From Sphingorhabdus sp. YGSMI21 (GTDB lineage: Bacteria; Pseudomonadota; Alphaproteobacteria; Sphingomonadales; Sphingomonadaceae), in assembly GCF_002776575.1 (NCBI RefSeq), contig NZ_CP022548.1, positions 3,800,177 through 3,864,176 of the forward strand: DNA of 64,000 nt. Direction: 5' to 3'. Of this stretch, positions 7,018 to 15,701 are shown piece by piece (position 1 is the first letter of the stretch; each line of letters opens with the position of its first letter). The notes below the pieces were generated by a model that saw only the letters and a program-made list of their open reading frames with translations, made no database searches and was not told the DNA's origin. The position numbers were made by a program, and so were the translations under genes.

Positions 7018-8031
7018 TCAATAGGCGCGGGAAATGGCAAATTCAACTGCTTCGGTCATCGCGTCCTTCGCTTTGCCCGCAGCGAATATACCGAGTGCGT
7101 CAATTGCCCGCTGACCATAGTGGCGGGCCCGCGACATCGTGTCGTCCATGGCTCCGGTTGCGTGGATCAACGCAGTCGCCCGGGCGAGATCGTCATCGGA
7201 CGATTTATGCCCAATGATCGCGTCTTTCCAGAATTTGCGCTCCTCGTCATTGCCGCGGGCATAGGCCAGTATGACCGGCAGCGTCACCTTGCCTTCGCGG
7301 AAATCGTCGCCGGCATCCTTGCCCATGGTTTCGCGATCGGATGAATAGTCGATCGCGTCATCGACCAGCTGAAAGGCTATGCCCAGATTGCGGCCATAGC
7401 TGTCCAGCGCCAGTTCGACTTCGTCGTCGCATTCCGCGACCACGGCGGAAATCCGGCTGGCCGCTGCGAACAGGGCAGCTGTCTTGGCGCCAATGATATC
7501 GAGATAGCGGTCTTCATTGGTTTCGATCTTGCGCTGCGCGGTCAACTGGTTGACTTCGCCTTCGGCGATGACAGCAGAAGCATTGGACAATATCTTCAGC
7601 ACTTTGAGCGAGCCGTCCTCGACCATCAGCTCGAACGAGCGGCTGAACAGGAAGTCACCGACCAGAACGGTCGCTGGATTACCAAAAATGAGATTAGCGG
7701 CGGTTTTTCCGCGCCGCATGTCGGAGCCGTCGACCACATCATCATGCAACAGGGTCGCGGTGTGAATGAACTCGACCGCTGCCGCGAGCTTGAAATGGCG
7801 GTCTCCAGGATAGCCAATCAGCTTCGCCGCGGCCAGCGTCAGCATAGGACGCATCCGCTTGCCGCCGCCTGCGATCAGATGGCCGGCCAGTTCGGGGATC
7901 AGCGGTATTTCGGACTGCATCCGGTCCAGAATCACGCTGTTGACCTGGTTCATGTCGCTGGCGACCAGTGACATGATGGGTTCTAGTGAAGGCGCGTTAT
8001 CCCGCCCGATATGATGGACCGTTGCTGACAT
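7018..8031 (-). CDS. Long-chain all-trans polyprenyl diphosphate synthase
   Basis: Makes the octa- to decaprenyl diphosphate side chain of ubiquinone by adding isopentenyl diphosphate units to an allylic primer. About 337 residues. The two Asp-rich motifs are visible: LLHDDVVDGSDMRRG (first, residues about 95-109) and QLVDDAIDYSSD (second), together with GGGKRMRPML and the GDFLFSRSFEL segment. The residue before the first Asp-rich motif region (FIHTATLLHDD) has small side chains, as in long-chain enzymes (IspB/DdsA). Chain length cannot be read reliably; sphingomonads usually carry Q-10. I chose the MSATVHH start over one eight codons upstream because it fits the family length. It is divergent from chorismate mutase. 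Confidence 0.93.
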   Translation of the reverse strand: MSATVHHIGRDNAPSLEPIMSLVASDMNQVNSVILDRMQSEIPLIPELAGHLIAGGGKRMRPMLTLAAAKLIGYPGDRHFKLAAAVEFIHTATLLHDDVVDGSDMRRGKTAANLIFGNPATVLVGDFLFSRSFELMVEDGSLKVLKILSNASAVIAEGEVNQLTAQRKIETNEDRYLDIIGAKTAALFAAASRISAVVAECDDEVELALDSYGRNLGIAFQLVDDAIDYSSDRETMGKDAGDDFREGKVTLPVILAYARGNDEERKFWKDAIIGHKSSDDDLARATALIHATGAMDDTMSRARHYGQRAIDALGIFAAGKAKDAMTEAVEFAISRAY

Positions 8032-8147
8032 GTTGCACCGGATGTGGCAATTCACTAGGGATAAGGCAAGTGAAATCAGGCCATATTCGGTTGCGTCCCG
8101 TGCATGAGACGGCGAAATCGAAACAGGCGGAAACGGGGCAGCGCAAA

Positions 8148-8432
8148 ATGGATGAAAAGCTTAAGCAATATCGCGAAAGCATCAACAATATCGATGCCGC
8201 GCTGGTGTTCATGCTTGCCGAACGGTTCAAGGTAACCCAGGCGGTCGGCGAATATAAGGCCAAGAACCAGCTGCCTCCCGCCGACGGCGCGCGCGAAAAG
8301 GAACAGATCGCCCGCCTGCGTCAGCTCGCCAGCGACGCCAATCTCGACCCCGAATTTTCCGAAAAATTCCTGCGTTTCATCATTGATGAAGTGATTCGCC
8401 ACCATGAACGGATCAAGGCAGAGGCCGACTAG
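8148..8432 (+). CDS. Chorismate mutase, AroQ class
   Basis: Converts chorismate to prephenate at the entry to Phe and Tyr synthesis. The 94-residue product is a three-helix AroQ monomer: MDEKLKQYRESINNIDAALVFMLAERFKVTQAVGEYKAKN contains the conserved R (RESI), the D-A-L and ERF...VGEYK motif, and a C-terminal helix EFSEKFLRFIIDEVIRHHERI. A longer in-frame extension of 54 residues is mostly Arg/Cys-rich shadow sequence, and GGGGCAG lies before the chosen ATG. Its stop TAG overlaps the stop of the converging histidine kinase (GGCCTAG read both ways share CTAG), so the two genes end within each other. Confidence 0.93.
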   Translation: MDEKLKQYRESINNIDAALVFMLAERFKVTQAVGEYKAKNQLPPADGAREKEQIARLRQLASDANLDPEFSEKFLRFIIDEVIRHHERIKAEAD

Positions 8433-9748
8433 GCCTCCACCCGTTCCGACTTCGGCAGTCGCAGGCGCACCAGCAGGCCGCCGAGATCTTCGCTTTCCTC
8501 AAGCGATACCGAGCCTTCGTATATCTCCGCGACATCCCGGACGATGGCCAGACCGAGCCCGGTTCCGGGCTTGCCGCTGTCGAGCCGCACGCCGCGGTCG
8601 AATATGCGTTGGCGTTCCGCTTCGGGAATGCCGCGGCCGTCATCCTCGATCAGCAGCTCGACAAATTCGTCCCCGCTTTCGACCGTGATGAAGACGCTGC
8701 CGCCGCCATATTTGGCGGCATTTTCGACGAGATTCCCGATCATTTCGTCGAGATCCTGACGCTCGACCGACGCGACCGCATCCTTGTCGCCGTCGATATC
8801 GATCCGGACATGCGGATAGAGCCGCCCGACTGCGCGTTCGACGGCCTGCAGGCTTTGCCAGACTTTCGCCCTGCTGTGCGCATGGCCGCGCCGGCCCACC
8901 GCCCGGGCGCGGGCCAGATGGTGATCGACCTGCCGCCGCATGACACCGGCCTCGCGGATCACCGTATCGGCCAGATCATCGGCCTTGGCGGTGGCGCTGT
9001 TCATGATCACCGTCAGCGGGGTTTTCAGCGCGTGGGCAAGATTGCCGGCGTGGCGCCGCGCCTCCTCTGCCTGCTTCTCATTATGGTCGAGCAAGGCGTT
9101 GAGTTCATCGACCATCGGCGTGACCTCGATCGGCATCGGTTCGACCACCCGGCGCTGCTGGCCGGTCCGCATGGCCGCGATGGCGCTGCGGATCTTGCGC
9201 AACGGCCAGAGACCGTAAAGCGTCTGCAGCGCCGCCATGCCGATCAGGCCGAGCGCCAGTATCAGGAAACTGTTGACCAGTATCGACCGGATATTGGCGA
9301 TCTGGCCGTCCAGACCGTCGCGGCTTTGCGCCACCTGGAACAGCCATTTCGTGTCACTGTCGGGCAGGATGATCGTGCGCTCGAGCACGCGCAGCGGCTC
9401 GTCGGGGAACTGGTTGCTGTCATAAATATGGGTTTCGCGGTCATCATGGGCGATGTTCGAGACCAGCGTCCGGTCCCACAGCGAGCGCGAGGGAAAATCG
9501 TCGTGACCCTTGCCGCTGATCTGCCAGTAAAGCCCGCTATTGGGTTCGAGAAAGCGCTGGTCACCGAGCGGCCGGTTGAGGAATACCTCGCCATCCGGCC
9601 CGATTTCAGCCGAGGCGATCATCGCCGTCAGCACATATTCCAGCTGATTGTCGAAATTACGGGTAACCGCGTCGTTCAGCACCCGGTCCAGCGCGAAGCC
9701 GCCCCCGAACAGCAGGATCACGATCCAGGCCGCAGCGATGCCGATCAT
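8429..9748 (-). CDS. Sensor histidine kinase (PhoQ-like architecture)
   Basis: Inner-membrane sensor kinase paired with the adjacent response regulator. A 439-residue chain: transmembrane helix about 1-20, periplasmic sensor about 21-155, second helix about 157-178 (LVNSFLILALGLIGMAALQTLYGL), then a HAMP-like linker, a dimerisation domain with the phospho-acceptor in NLAHALKTPLTV (His239), and an ATPase domain with N box (DEMIGNLVENAAKYG), G1 (DDGRGIPE), F (IFDRGVRLD) and G2 (GKPGTGLGLAIV) motifs. The frame stays open for about 90 bases upstream to overlap the regulator stop but has no ATG there, so a non-ATG start that couples translation is possible. Signal unknown; the neighbouring PepSY gene suggests envelope or protease regulation. 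Confidence 0.94.
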   Translation of the reverse strand: MIGIAAAWIVILLFGGGFALDRVLNDAVTRNFDNQLEYVLTAMIASAEIGPDGEVFLNRPLGDQRFLEPNSGLYWQISGKGHDDFPSRSLWDRTLVSNIAHDDRETHIYDSNQFPDEPLRVLERTIILPDSDTKWLFQVAQSRDGLDGQIANIRSILVNSFLILALGLIGMAALQTLYGLWPLRKIRSAIAAMRTGQQRRVVEPMPIEVTPMVDELNALLDHNEKQAEEARRHAGNLAHALKTPLTVIMNSATAKADDLADTVIREAGVMRRQVDHHLARARAVGRRGHAHSRAKVWQSLQAVERAVGRLYPHVRIDIDGDKDAVASVERQDLDEMIGNLVENAAKYGGGSVFITVESGDEFVELLIEDDGRGIPEAERQRIFDRGVRLDSGKPGTGLGLAIVRDVAEIYEGSVSLEESEDLGGLLVRLRLPKSERVEA

Positions 9749-9843
9749 CCGGCGACCGAGCGATCCGGTGGTCTGCGTGCCTAGCCGAGATTGGGTTGCC
9801 GGTGCCTTTTCTTCGAGCAGACGATCTATCTGGGCCGGTTCAT

Positions 9844-10509
9844 TCAGGCTTCGGGATCCTCTAGACTATAGCCAAGCCCCCGGATCGTGGAAATGACCTC
9901 GGCGCCCAGCTTCTTGCGGATGCGGGTCACAAATACCTCGATCGTGTTGGAATCGCGGTCGAAATCCTGATCGTAAATATGCTCGATCAGTTCGGTCCGC
10001 GACACGACCTTGCCCTTGTGGTGCATCAGATAGGAGAGAAGCTTATATTCCTGGGCGGTGAGCTTGACCGGACTGCCGTCGAGCGTGACCTTGCCGGACC
10101 GCGTGTCGAGACGCACATTGCCGGCGGTCAGCTCCGAAGAGGCATTGCCCGAAGCGCGGCGGATAAGCGCGCGCAGCCGGGCGATCAGTTCCTCGGTCTG
10201 GAAAGGCTTGGCCAGATAGTCATCGGCGCCGGCATCCAGACCGGCGACCTTGTCCGACCAGCTGTCGCGGGCGGTCAATACCAGCACCGGAAAATTACGC
10301 TCTTCCTTGCGCCAGCGATCGAGCACGGTCAGTCCGTCGATTTCGGGCAGGCCGAGATCCAGAATGACCGCGTCATAATCCTCGGTCGAGCCCATGAAAT
10401 GGCCGTCCTCACCGTCTGTCGACAGGTCGATGGCATAGCCATTGGCTTCCAGTGTCGATTTGAGCTGCTGACCCAGCGTAGGTTCGTCTTCAACGATCAA
10501 GACGCGCAT
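9844..10509 (-). CDS. OmpR/PhoP-family response regulator
   Basis: A 221-residue transcription factor: receiver domain (residues 1-115) with the acidic pocket (E7, D8), the phosphorylated Asp51 in AVILDLGLPEIDG, the switch Thr in VLTARDSW, and Lys in DDYLAKPF; then a winged-helix DNA-binding domain (about 125-221) with LTAQEYKLLSYLMHHKGKVVSRTELIEHIYD and the recognition helix NTIEVFVTRIRKKLG. It is the partner of the histidine kinase immediately downstream and the PepSY protein upstream, all on the minus strand. PhoP-PhoQ-like pairs in Alphaproteobacteria usually govern envelope and cation responses; the regulon cannot be inferred here. Confidence 0.95.
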   Translation of the reverse strand: MRVLIVEDEPTLGQQLKSTLEANGYAIDLSTDGEDGHFMGSTEDYDAVILDLGLPEIDGLTVLDRWRKEERNFPVLVLTARDSWSDKVAGLDAGADDYLAKPFQTEELIARLRALIRRASGNASSELTAGNVRLDTRSGKVTLDGSPVKLTAQEYKLLSYLMHHKGKVVSRTELIEHIYDQDFDRDSNTIEVFVTRIRKKLGAEVISTIRGLGYSLEDPEA

Positions 10510-10607
10510 GCTTGTCCTCCGAAATAATGCCTGATTTTCAGGAATAGCCTATATCACCATCCCCCAAAGGCACAATGATATTAGAAAATTGCGACTGTCG
10601 CTGCTGA

Positions 10608-10913
10608 TCAGCGGGACTGGCGCAATATGGTGCCGGTCCGGCCATCGACGTCAACGAATATCACCCGGCCGTCACGGATGAATTTCAGCCGGTAGACCTG
10701 CGCGCCGGGATCAAATTCGGGACCGATATATTCGCTGTCACCCATTTGCGGCAAAATCCGGTTTTCGATCGAGCGGATCGACTTCACCTTGCCCGCCATC
10801 ATCTGGGCGCGCGCCTCATTCTGCTCGCCACGACGGTCCGCAGCAGAGGCTTGCGGCGCGATGGCCGACACACCAAGCGCCAGGAGGGGCAAAAAGGCAG
10901 TTATTTTCAACAT
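10608..10913 (-). CDS. Secreted PepSY-domain protein
   Basis: A 101-residue periplasmic protein with a signal peptide (MLKITAFLPLLALGVSAIAPQASAADR, cleavage likely after ASA) and one PepSY domain in the C-terminal half (GKVKSIRSIENRILP...EYIGPEFDPGAQVYRLKFIRDGRVIFVDVDGRTGTILRQSR). The YRLKF...VFVDVDGRTGTIL pattern is diagnostic. PepSY domains are found in protease propeptides and as small regulators near two-component systems. AGGAGGG sits 5 bases before the chosen ATG; an alternative GTG two codons earlier overlaps that site and is unlikely. It lies upstream of, and on the same strand as, the response regulator and kinase, so it may modulate the sensor. That link is inference. Confidence 0.88.
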   Translation of the reverse strand: MLKITAFLPLLALGVSAIAPQASAADRRGEQNEARAQMMAGKVKSIRSIENRILPQMGDSEYIGPEFDPGAQVYRLKFIRDGRVIFVDVDGRTGTILRQSR

Positions 10914-10979
10914 CAGCACCCTCCTAGGCCCGGTGGTTTTAACATCACGTGAATAAGGTTTGTCTCGGCAAGTATAGAA

Positions 10980-11693
10980 TTATCGGGTCATTTCATAGGT
11001 GATATTGAGCGAAACGACGGTTCCGACCTGCCCCGGAGCAACCGGCGGCGCGGACGAGGAAGCAGAAGCCTCCATCCGCATCATCGGTGCATCGGATTGA
11101 TGCGACATGCCTTCGCTGATCGAAAGCACCCGAACACCGCTATATCCTTCTGCCCGGGCATAGCCCATGGCGCGTGCCTTGGCATTAGCAAGCGCCCGTT
11201 CCCGCGCGAGATCCTTCAACTTGCTGTCATCGCTGATCGAGAAAGACGGCCCGTTCAAATTGGTCGCACCGCTGCTGACAATCGCATCGAGAATTTCACC
11301 CAGCTTCGATATGTCATTCACCGTTGCCGAGACCTGATTGGAAACGACATAGCCGACAAAGCGGTTCTGCCGGCTTTCCTGGTCATAGTCATAATCGGCG
11401 CGAAGATTGATGCCGGTGGTCTGAATGTCCTTTTCGGCGATGCCGAGTGATTTGAGCCGGTTCATGACCGCCCGGGCCTGGACCGAGTTCTGGCGCAGCG
11501 CCTCGGTCGCCGTTTTCGCCCGGGTTTCAACGCCGGTGCTGAACATCGCCGTATCCGGCGCGCTGTCGACCTGTTCCGATACGCTCAGCTCAATCACCGG
11601 GTTCTGGGCGACAATTTCGACATTCGCGGCCTGCGCCATAGTGATCGGGCTCAGGGCCAGAGCCGCTCCGGCCAGTAAAATTGGGAATTTCAT
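10980..11693 (-). CDS. Periplasmic SIMPL (DUF541) domain protein
   Basis: A 237-residue secreted protein: signal peptide MKFPILLAGAALALSPITMAQAANV, then a SIMPL/DUF541 domain (about residues 30-235) with the family features VSEQVDSAPDTAMFSTGVETRAKTATEALRQNSVQARAVMNRLKSLGI, KDIQTTGINLRADYDY, FVGYVVSNQVSATV and the C-terminal VSLNITYEM. Family members are periplasmic or outer-membrane-associated oligomers (BP26/YggE-like); YggE is linked to oxidative stress in E. coli. GGAGA is 6-7 bases before the chosen ATG; an in-frame ATG four codons upstream actually includes that ribosome site. Single gene with no obvious partner. Confidence 0.92.
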   Translation of the reverse strand: MKFPILLAGAALALSPITMAQAANVEIVAQNPVIELSVSEQVDSAPDTAMFSTGVETRAKTATEALRQNSVQARAVMNRLKSLGIAEKDIQTTGINLRADYDYDQESRQNRFVGYVVSNQVSATVNDISKLGEILDAIVSSGATNLNGPSFSISDDSKLKDLARERALANAKARAMGYARAEGYSGVRVLSISEGMSHQSDAPMMRMEASASSSAPPVAPGQVGTVVSLNITYEMTR

Positions 11694-11709
11694 GATGTTC
11701 TCCATTGAT

Positions 11710-12576
11710 TCAGTTCGTTGTAGACGAAGCTCTCTGAACGGCGGCTAAATAGTTTTGCCGGATCTTCCCGGTTTTTTCTCCCGGTCGTCCGTCACCGATC
11801 CTGTGGCCGTCGATCTCGACGACCGGCATGACCAGCAATGTGGACGATGTCACAAAGGCTTCCGCCGCATTTTTTGCCTCGTCTATGGAGAAAGCGCGCT
11901 CTTCGATTGTTAGTTCCATCAATTTCGCCTGCTCGAGCATTTCGATACGGGTGACGCCGGGCAGGATGCGACGATCAAGCTGATGCGAAATCAGCACGCC
12001 GTCCTGGCTGATGATGTAGGCATTCTGGGACGTTCCTTCGGTAATCATATCGCCATGCGCCATCCATGCATCATCGACTCCGGCTGCCATCGCCTCCATT
12101 TTCATGAGCGACGCGTAAAGCAGCTGGGTGGTCTTGATGTCGCATCTCTGCCAGCGCAGGTCAGGGCGTGTAATGATTGTCATGCCGCGGTCGGCCATCG
12201 GGTTGGCGACCAGCACCCGGGGCTGGGCAAAGGCGAATATTGTCGGGGCGGTATCCGGGCTGGGCCAGCGATAATCCCGCTCGTCCATCACCCCGCGCGA
12301 TATCTGCAGATAGACCACGCCTTCCTGCAAATCATTTTGCGCCACCAGATTCCGCGACATGGCCGACCAGTCGGCAGAGGCATTGATCGAAAGCTCGCCG
12401 AGCGATCGTTCAAGCCGGCTGACATGACGATCCATATCGATCAGGCGGCCATTGATCACCGAGATCACCTCATAGACGGCATCGGAAAACAGCAGGCCAC
12501 GGTCAAAAATCGAGATTTTGGCAGAAGACTTGGAGACATATTCGCCATTCAGATAGATTATATCCAATTTTTCCAC
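11710..12576 (-). CDS. D-amino-acid aminotransferase (PLP fold type IV)
   Basis: Transfers amino groups between D-alanine and 2-oxoglutarate (or similar) with pyridoxal phosphate; supplies D-glutamate or consumes D-alanine. About 288 residues. It matches the D-alanine transaminase / branched-chain transaminase fold: IYLNGEYV, FDRGLLFSDAVYEVI, the PLP lysine in WQRCDIKTTQLLYASLMKMEA (K of DIKTT), GDMITEGTSQNAYII, ILPGVTRIEMLEQAK and EAFVTSSTLLVMPVVEIDG. No good ATG exists at the family start; the GTG giving VEKLDIIYLNG or the TTG three codons later are candidates, and an ATG farther upstream would add an unsupported basic leader. Substrate preference between D-Ala and branched-chain acids cannot be settled by eye; the sequence favours DAAT. 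Confidence 0.88.
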   Translation of the reverse strand: MEKLDIIYLNGEYVSKSSAKISIFDRGLLFSDAVYEVISVINGRLIDMDRHVSRLERSLGELSINASADWSAMSRNLVAQNDLQEGVVYLQISRGVMDERDYRWPSPDTAPTIFAFAQPRVLVANPMADRGMTIITRPDLRWQRCDIKTTQLLYASLMKMEAMAAGVDDAWMAHGDMITEGTSQNAYIISQDGVLISHQLDRRILPGVTRIEMLEQAKLMELTIEERAFSIDEAKNAAEAFVTSSTLLVMPVVEIDGHRIGDGRPGEKTGKIRQNYLAAVQRASSTTN

Positions 12577-12694
12577 CCGCCCCCGAAATAGCCTCTGCAT
12601 TGCTAACAATCCGATATGGCGCGGCAGGTCAATGGCGTTTGTTTAAAAGAGAAGACTTGAGCCCGGGCCCGCTTGGCCCTAACGCGCGGTAACC

Positions 12695-14497
12695 ATGGCT
12701 CAACCCCCGATCTTTGCATATGAGAATCTCTCGCTCCATCAAGGCGAAGGCTGGCTGTTCGAGAATCTCGACCTGCACGTCGGGCCGCGTGACCGGCTTG
12801 CACTGATCGGCCGCAATGGCGCCGGCAAGACGACGCTGCTGCGCCTGATCGCCGACCAGATCGAAGCGGACAAGGGCCAGCGGATGATCCAGCCGGGCAC
12901 GAATATCGTCTATCTGGAGCAGGAACCCGACTTCACCCCGTTCGAAACCCTGCGAGACTTTGCCGTTTCGGGAGAGCAAGGCCCTGCCCTGCACGAGGTC
13001 GAGGCCATTGCCGATCAATTGGGCACCGATCTGTCCAAGGGAGCGGCCAAAGCCAGCGGCGGCGAGAAACGCCGGGCGGCGATCTGCCGGGCGCTGGCGT
13101 CCGACCCCGATCTGTTGCTGCTGGACGAGCCGACCAACCATCTCGATCTCGGGGCGATCGACTGGCTGGAAGACTGGCTCGGGCGTTACAAGGGCGCGTT
13201 CATCACCATCTCGCATGACAGAACCTTCCTGACCCGGCTGACCAAACAGACCATCTGGCTGGACCGCGGCGCCTTGCGGCGTCAGGAAATCGGTTTTGGC
13301 GGCTATGATGCCTGGATGGAGAAAATCCATGCGGATGAAGCGCAGGCGGCCAGCAAGATCGACGCCAAGCTGAAGCTCGAAGCACGCTGGCTCGAACGCG
13401 GTGTCACCGCGCGGCGCAAGCGCAATCAGGGACGCCTCGAGAAATTATGGGAAATGCGCGCGGCCCGCGCCGCGATGATCGGCCCGGCCGGTACCGCCAA
13501 TCTCAAGATCCAGAATGACGACAGTCGCACCAAATCGGTAATCACCGCCGAAAATATCTCCAAGTCTTTCGGTGATCGCCAGATCATTCGCGACTTTTCG
13601 CTGCGCATCCAGCGCGGCGACCGGATCGGCATCGTCGGGGCCAATGGCGCCGGCAAGACGACATTGCTGAAGATGCTGACCGGCGAACTGGAACCGGACA
13701 GCGGCAAAGTGACGCTCGCCAAGACGCTCAACGGTGTGTTTATCGACCAGCAGCGCAGCTTGCTCGAAGGCAATAAAACGGTCCGCGACGTGCTCGCCGA
13801 TGGCAGCGACTGGGTCGATGTGCGCGGCGACAAGAAACATGTGCAGGGCTATCTCAAGGAATTCCTGTTCGCGCCGTCGCTGATCGACGCCAAGGTCGGT
13901 ACATTGTCCGGCGGCGAACAGTCCCGGCTTCTGCTAGCGCGCGAATTTGCGCGGATGTCCAACCTGCTGGTGCTTGACGAGCCGACCAACGACCTCGACC
14001 TGGAAACGCTCGATCTCCTGCAGGAAGTGATCGCCGATTATGAAGGCACGGTATTGCTGGTCAGCCATGACCGCGATTTTCTCGATCGCACGGTGACGGT
14101 AACGCTCGGCCTCGATGGCAGCGGAACGGTCGATATTGTGGCCGGCGGCTATGCCGAATGGGAAGCCCGGCGCAAGCCGCGGGCTCCGGCGCAGAAAGCG
14201 GCTTCCAAACCCGCGCAGTCCGGCAGCCAGGGAAGCCCCAAGGCGGCGGGCTCCAGCAAGAAATTGAGCTACAAGGACCAGCGCGACTATGATCTTCTGC
14301 CCGCGCGGATCGAGGCTATCGAACAGCGTATGGCGGAGATCGAAAAGACGCTCGCCGACCCCGATCTCTATACGCGCGATTTCCCGCGCTTCGAGGCGCT
14401 GACCAAAGAGAATAGCGCCCTGATCGACGAGAAAGACGAAGCCGAAATGCGCTGGCTGGAACTGGCAGAAGAAGTCGAGCGGCTGGCCGACAATTGA
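12695..14497 (+). CDS. uup: ABC-F family ATPase, Uup-like
   Basis: A 600-residue soluble protein with two ABC domains and no membrane part, so not a transporter. Domain 1 has Walker A GRNGAGKTT (near residue 40), signature ASGGEKRRAAI and Walker B LLLLDEPTNHLDL; domain 2 has GANGAGKTT, LSGGEQSRLLLAR and LLVLDEPTNDLDL, each followed by the H-loop (SHD). A linker rich in Arg/Glu separates them (ERGVTARRKRNQGRL), and a C-terminal coiled coil follows (about residues 525-600), which is the DNA- or RNA-binding tail of Uup. ABC-F proteins act on ribosomes; Uup limits precise excision of transposons in E. coli. It ends exactly where the convergent DUF6456 gene ends (shared TGATCA). Confidence 0.93.
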   Translation: MAQPPIFAYENLSLHQGEGWLFENLDLHVGPRDRLALIGRNGAGKTTLLRLIADQIEADKGQRMIQPGTNIVYLEQEPDFTPFETLRDFAVSGEQGPALHEVEAIADQLGTDLSKGAAKASGGEKRRAAICRALASDPDLLLLDEPTNHLDLGAIDWLEDWLGRYKGAFITISHDRTFLTRLTKQTIWLDRGALRRQEIGFGGYDAWMEKIHADEAQAASKIDAKLKLEARWLERGVTARRKRNQGRLEKLWEMRAARAAMIGPAGTANLKIQNDDSRTKSVITAENISKSFGDRQIIRDFSLRIQRGDRIGIVGANGAGKTTLLKMLTGELEPDSGKVTLAKTLNGVFIDQQRSLLEGNKTVRDVLADGSDWVDVRGDKKHVQGYLKEFLFAPSLIDAKVGTLSGGEQSRLLLAREFARMSNLLVLDEPTNDLDLETLDLLQEVIADYEGTVLLVSHDRDFLDRTVTVTLGLDGSGTVDIVAGGYAEWEARRKPRAPAQKAASKPAQSGSQGSPKAAGSSKKLSYKDQRDYDLLPARIEAIEQRMAEIEKTLADPDLYTRDFPRFEALTKENSALIDEKDEAEMRWLELAEEVERLADN

Positions 14498-15028
14498 TCA
14501 GCCGGGCAGGCGATAATATTCCGCCAGCCGGTCCAGTGCGATTTTCAGCACCAGCTTGCCGGAGCGCGCTGGCCAGCCGAGATTTTTCTCCGCGGCCGGA
14601 GTCCCCTCCCCGCCGCATATAATCCGCCAGGCGATATCGGACAGGTCGCTGCCCAGATGATCGATCGCCTTCTCGAAACGCAGCCTGGCCGAAAGCTGCG
14701 CTTCCGTCTCGTTCAGGACATGCGGCGCAGCCCGCTTGCCGCCGGCCACCGGCGCGGCATCCCATCGCATCGTCACGCTGGGCGCCAGATTGGCCCGTTC
14801 CCAGTCGGCCCGCAATTTTTCCCCAGCGTCAAACTGCCGGTCGGACAAATGGCCTCTTGCGTGCAACCATCCCAGGGGCGATTCCGCGAGATTGACCGTA
14901 ACACTGCGCGCCCGCCTGCGCGGCGCTTCGCGCCCCTGCCTTTCCTCGCCATCCTGCGGCAGCGCCCGTTCGGCGAGCAGACGCGGTCCGGATGGTGATT
15001 TGTCTCTTCTGGTTCTGCTGGCGGACAT
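14498..15028 (-). CDS. DUF6456 domain protein
   Basis: A 176-residue protein. The N-terminal third is basic and Arg-rich (MSASRTRRDKSPSGPRLLAERA...PRRRARSVTVN); the rest is the DUF6456 domain: ESPLGWLHARGHLSDRQFDAGEKLRADWERANLAPSVTMRWDA, then FEKAIDHLGSDLSDIAWRIICGGEGTPAAEKNLGWPARSGKLVLKIALDRLAEYY. The family is confined to Alphaproteobacteria and uncharacterised; the C-terminal part resembles the DNA-binding end of bacterial replication or regulator proteins, and I would expect nucleic-acid binding. AGGAGA lies 6-7 bases before the chosen ATG, while the longer frame upstream overlaps the divergent XRE gene. It shares an 85-base divergent promoter region with that regulator. Confidence 0.85.
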   Translation of the reverse strand: MSASRTRRDKSPSGPRLLAERALPQDGEERQGREAPRRRARSVTVNLAESPLGWLHARGHLSDRQFDAGEKLRADWERANLAPSVTMRWDAAPVAGGKRAAPHVLNETEAQLSARLRFEKAIDHLGSDLSDIAWRIICGGEGTPAAEKNLGWPARSGKLVLKIALDRLAEYYRLPG

Positions 15029-15113
15029 ATAATCTCCTCTTTGGCTTGCAACCCTCTTGCCATTTTGGCAATATTGTAGGAAAGGATAAAACCATATAGG
15101 TTTGGAGATATTT

Positions 15114-15677
15114 ATGATCAGCCGTATCAGAGACGTTCGCAAGGCCAAGGGACTGACGCTCGACGATGTCGCGATGCGGTGCGAGCCGCCGACGACCGCC
15201 CAGACCATCGGGCGGCTCGAAACCGGCACCCGGACCCTGTCACTCGGCTGGCTGAACCGGATTGCCGATGCTTTGGGCGTGGACAGCGCGGCACTCCTGT
15301 CGCTGCCCGATCAGGAGGAATTGCCGGTCGCCGCCATTCTCGATCACAAGGGCGCACACGCGCTCGGCAAGGTCGAGCATATATATCAACCGGCGATCGA
15401 GCCGGCGATGGTGGCGCTGCGCGTCAAGAGCAGCGTCGGCGACTATCGCGCCGGCGACGATGTCTGGCTTTCCCGGCGGAGCGCCGATCAATTTGGCAGC
15501 GCGCTCAACCGGGACATATTGATCCCTCGCCCCGCCGGGCGCTTTCTGTTCGGTCGCCTTATCGGTCGTCAGGACAACAAGCTGCATATCCTGCCGCTGG
15601 GCAGCGGCGCGCGGCAGCAGATTGTCAGCGACCCCGAATGGATCGGCGTCGCGGTGCGGCTGGTACGGGAGCTTTAG
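15114..15677 (+). CDS. XRE-family transcriptional regulator
   Basis: A 187-residue regulator: N-terminal helix-turn-helix (about residues 1-60: MISRIRDVRKAKGLTLDDVAMRCEPPTTAQTIGRLETGTRTLSLGWLNRIADALGV) and a C-terminal region (about 75-187) resembling the ligand or peptidase-like domain of S24/LexA-type regulators (DDVWLSRRSADQFGSALNRDILIPRPAGRFLFGRLIGRQDNKLHILPL), though the Ser-Lys dyad is not evident. GGAG lies 8 bases before the ATG. It is divergent from DUF6456 and 24 bases before the glycosyltransferase gene on the same strand. It probably autoregulates and controls the DUF6456 gene through the shared intergenic region; targets are unknown. Confidence 0.88.
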   Translation: MISRIRDVRKAKGLTLDDVAMRCEPPTTAQTIGRLETGTRTLSLGWLNRIADALGVDSAALLSLPDQEELPVAAILDHKGAHALGKVEHIYQPAIEPAMVALRVKSSVGDYRAGDDVWLSRRSADQFGSALNRDILIPRPAGRFLFGRLIGRQDNKLHILPLGSGARQQIVSDPEWIGVAVRLVREL

Positions 15678-15701
15678 GGACCGGATGCCGGGACGCTTGC
15701 C

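Noticed and set aside
8609-9784. Long plus-strand open frame (391 codons) opposite the histidine kinase
   Set aside because: It is the antisense shadow of a GC-rich gene with all kinase motifs on the other strand; its own translation is Arg/Pro/His-rich without any family pattern or ribosome site.
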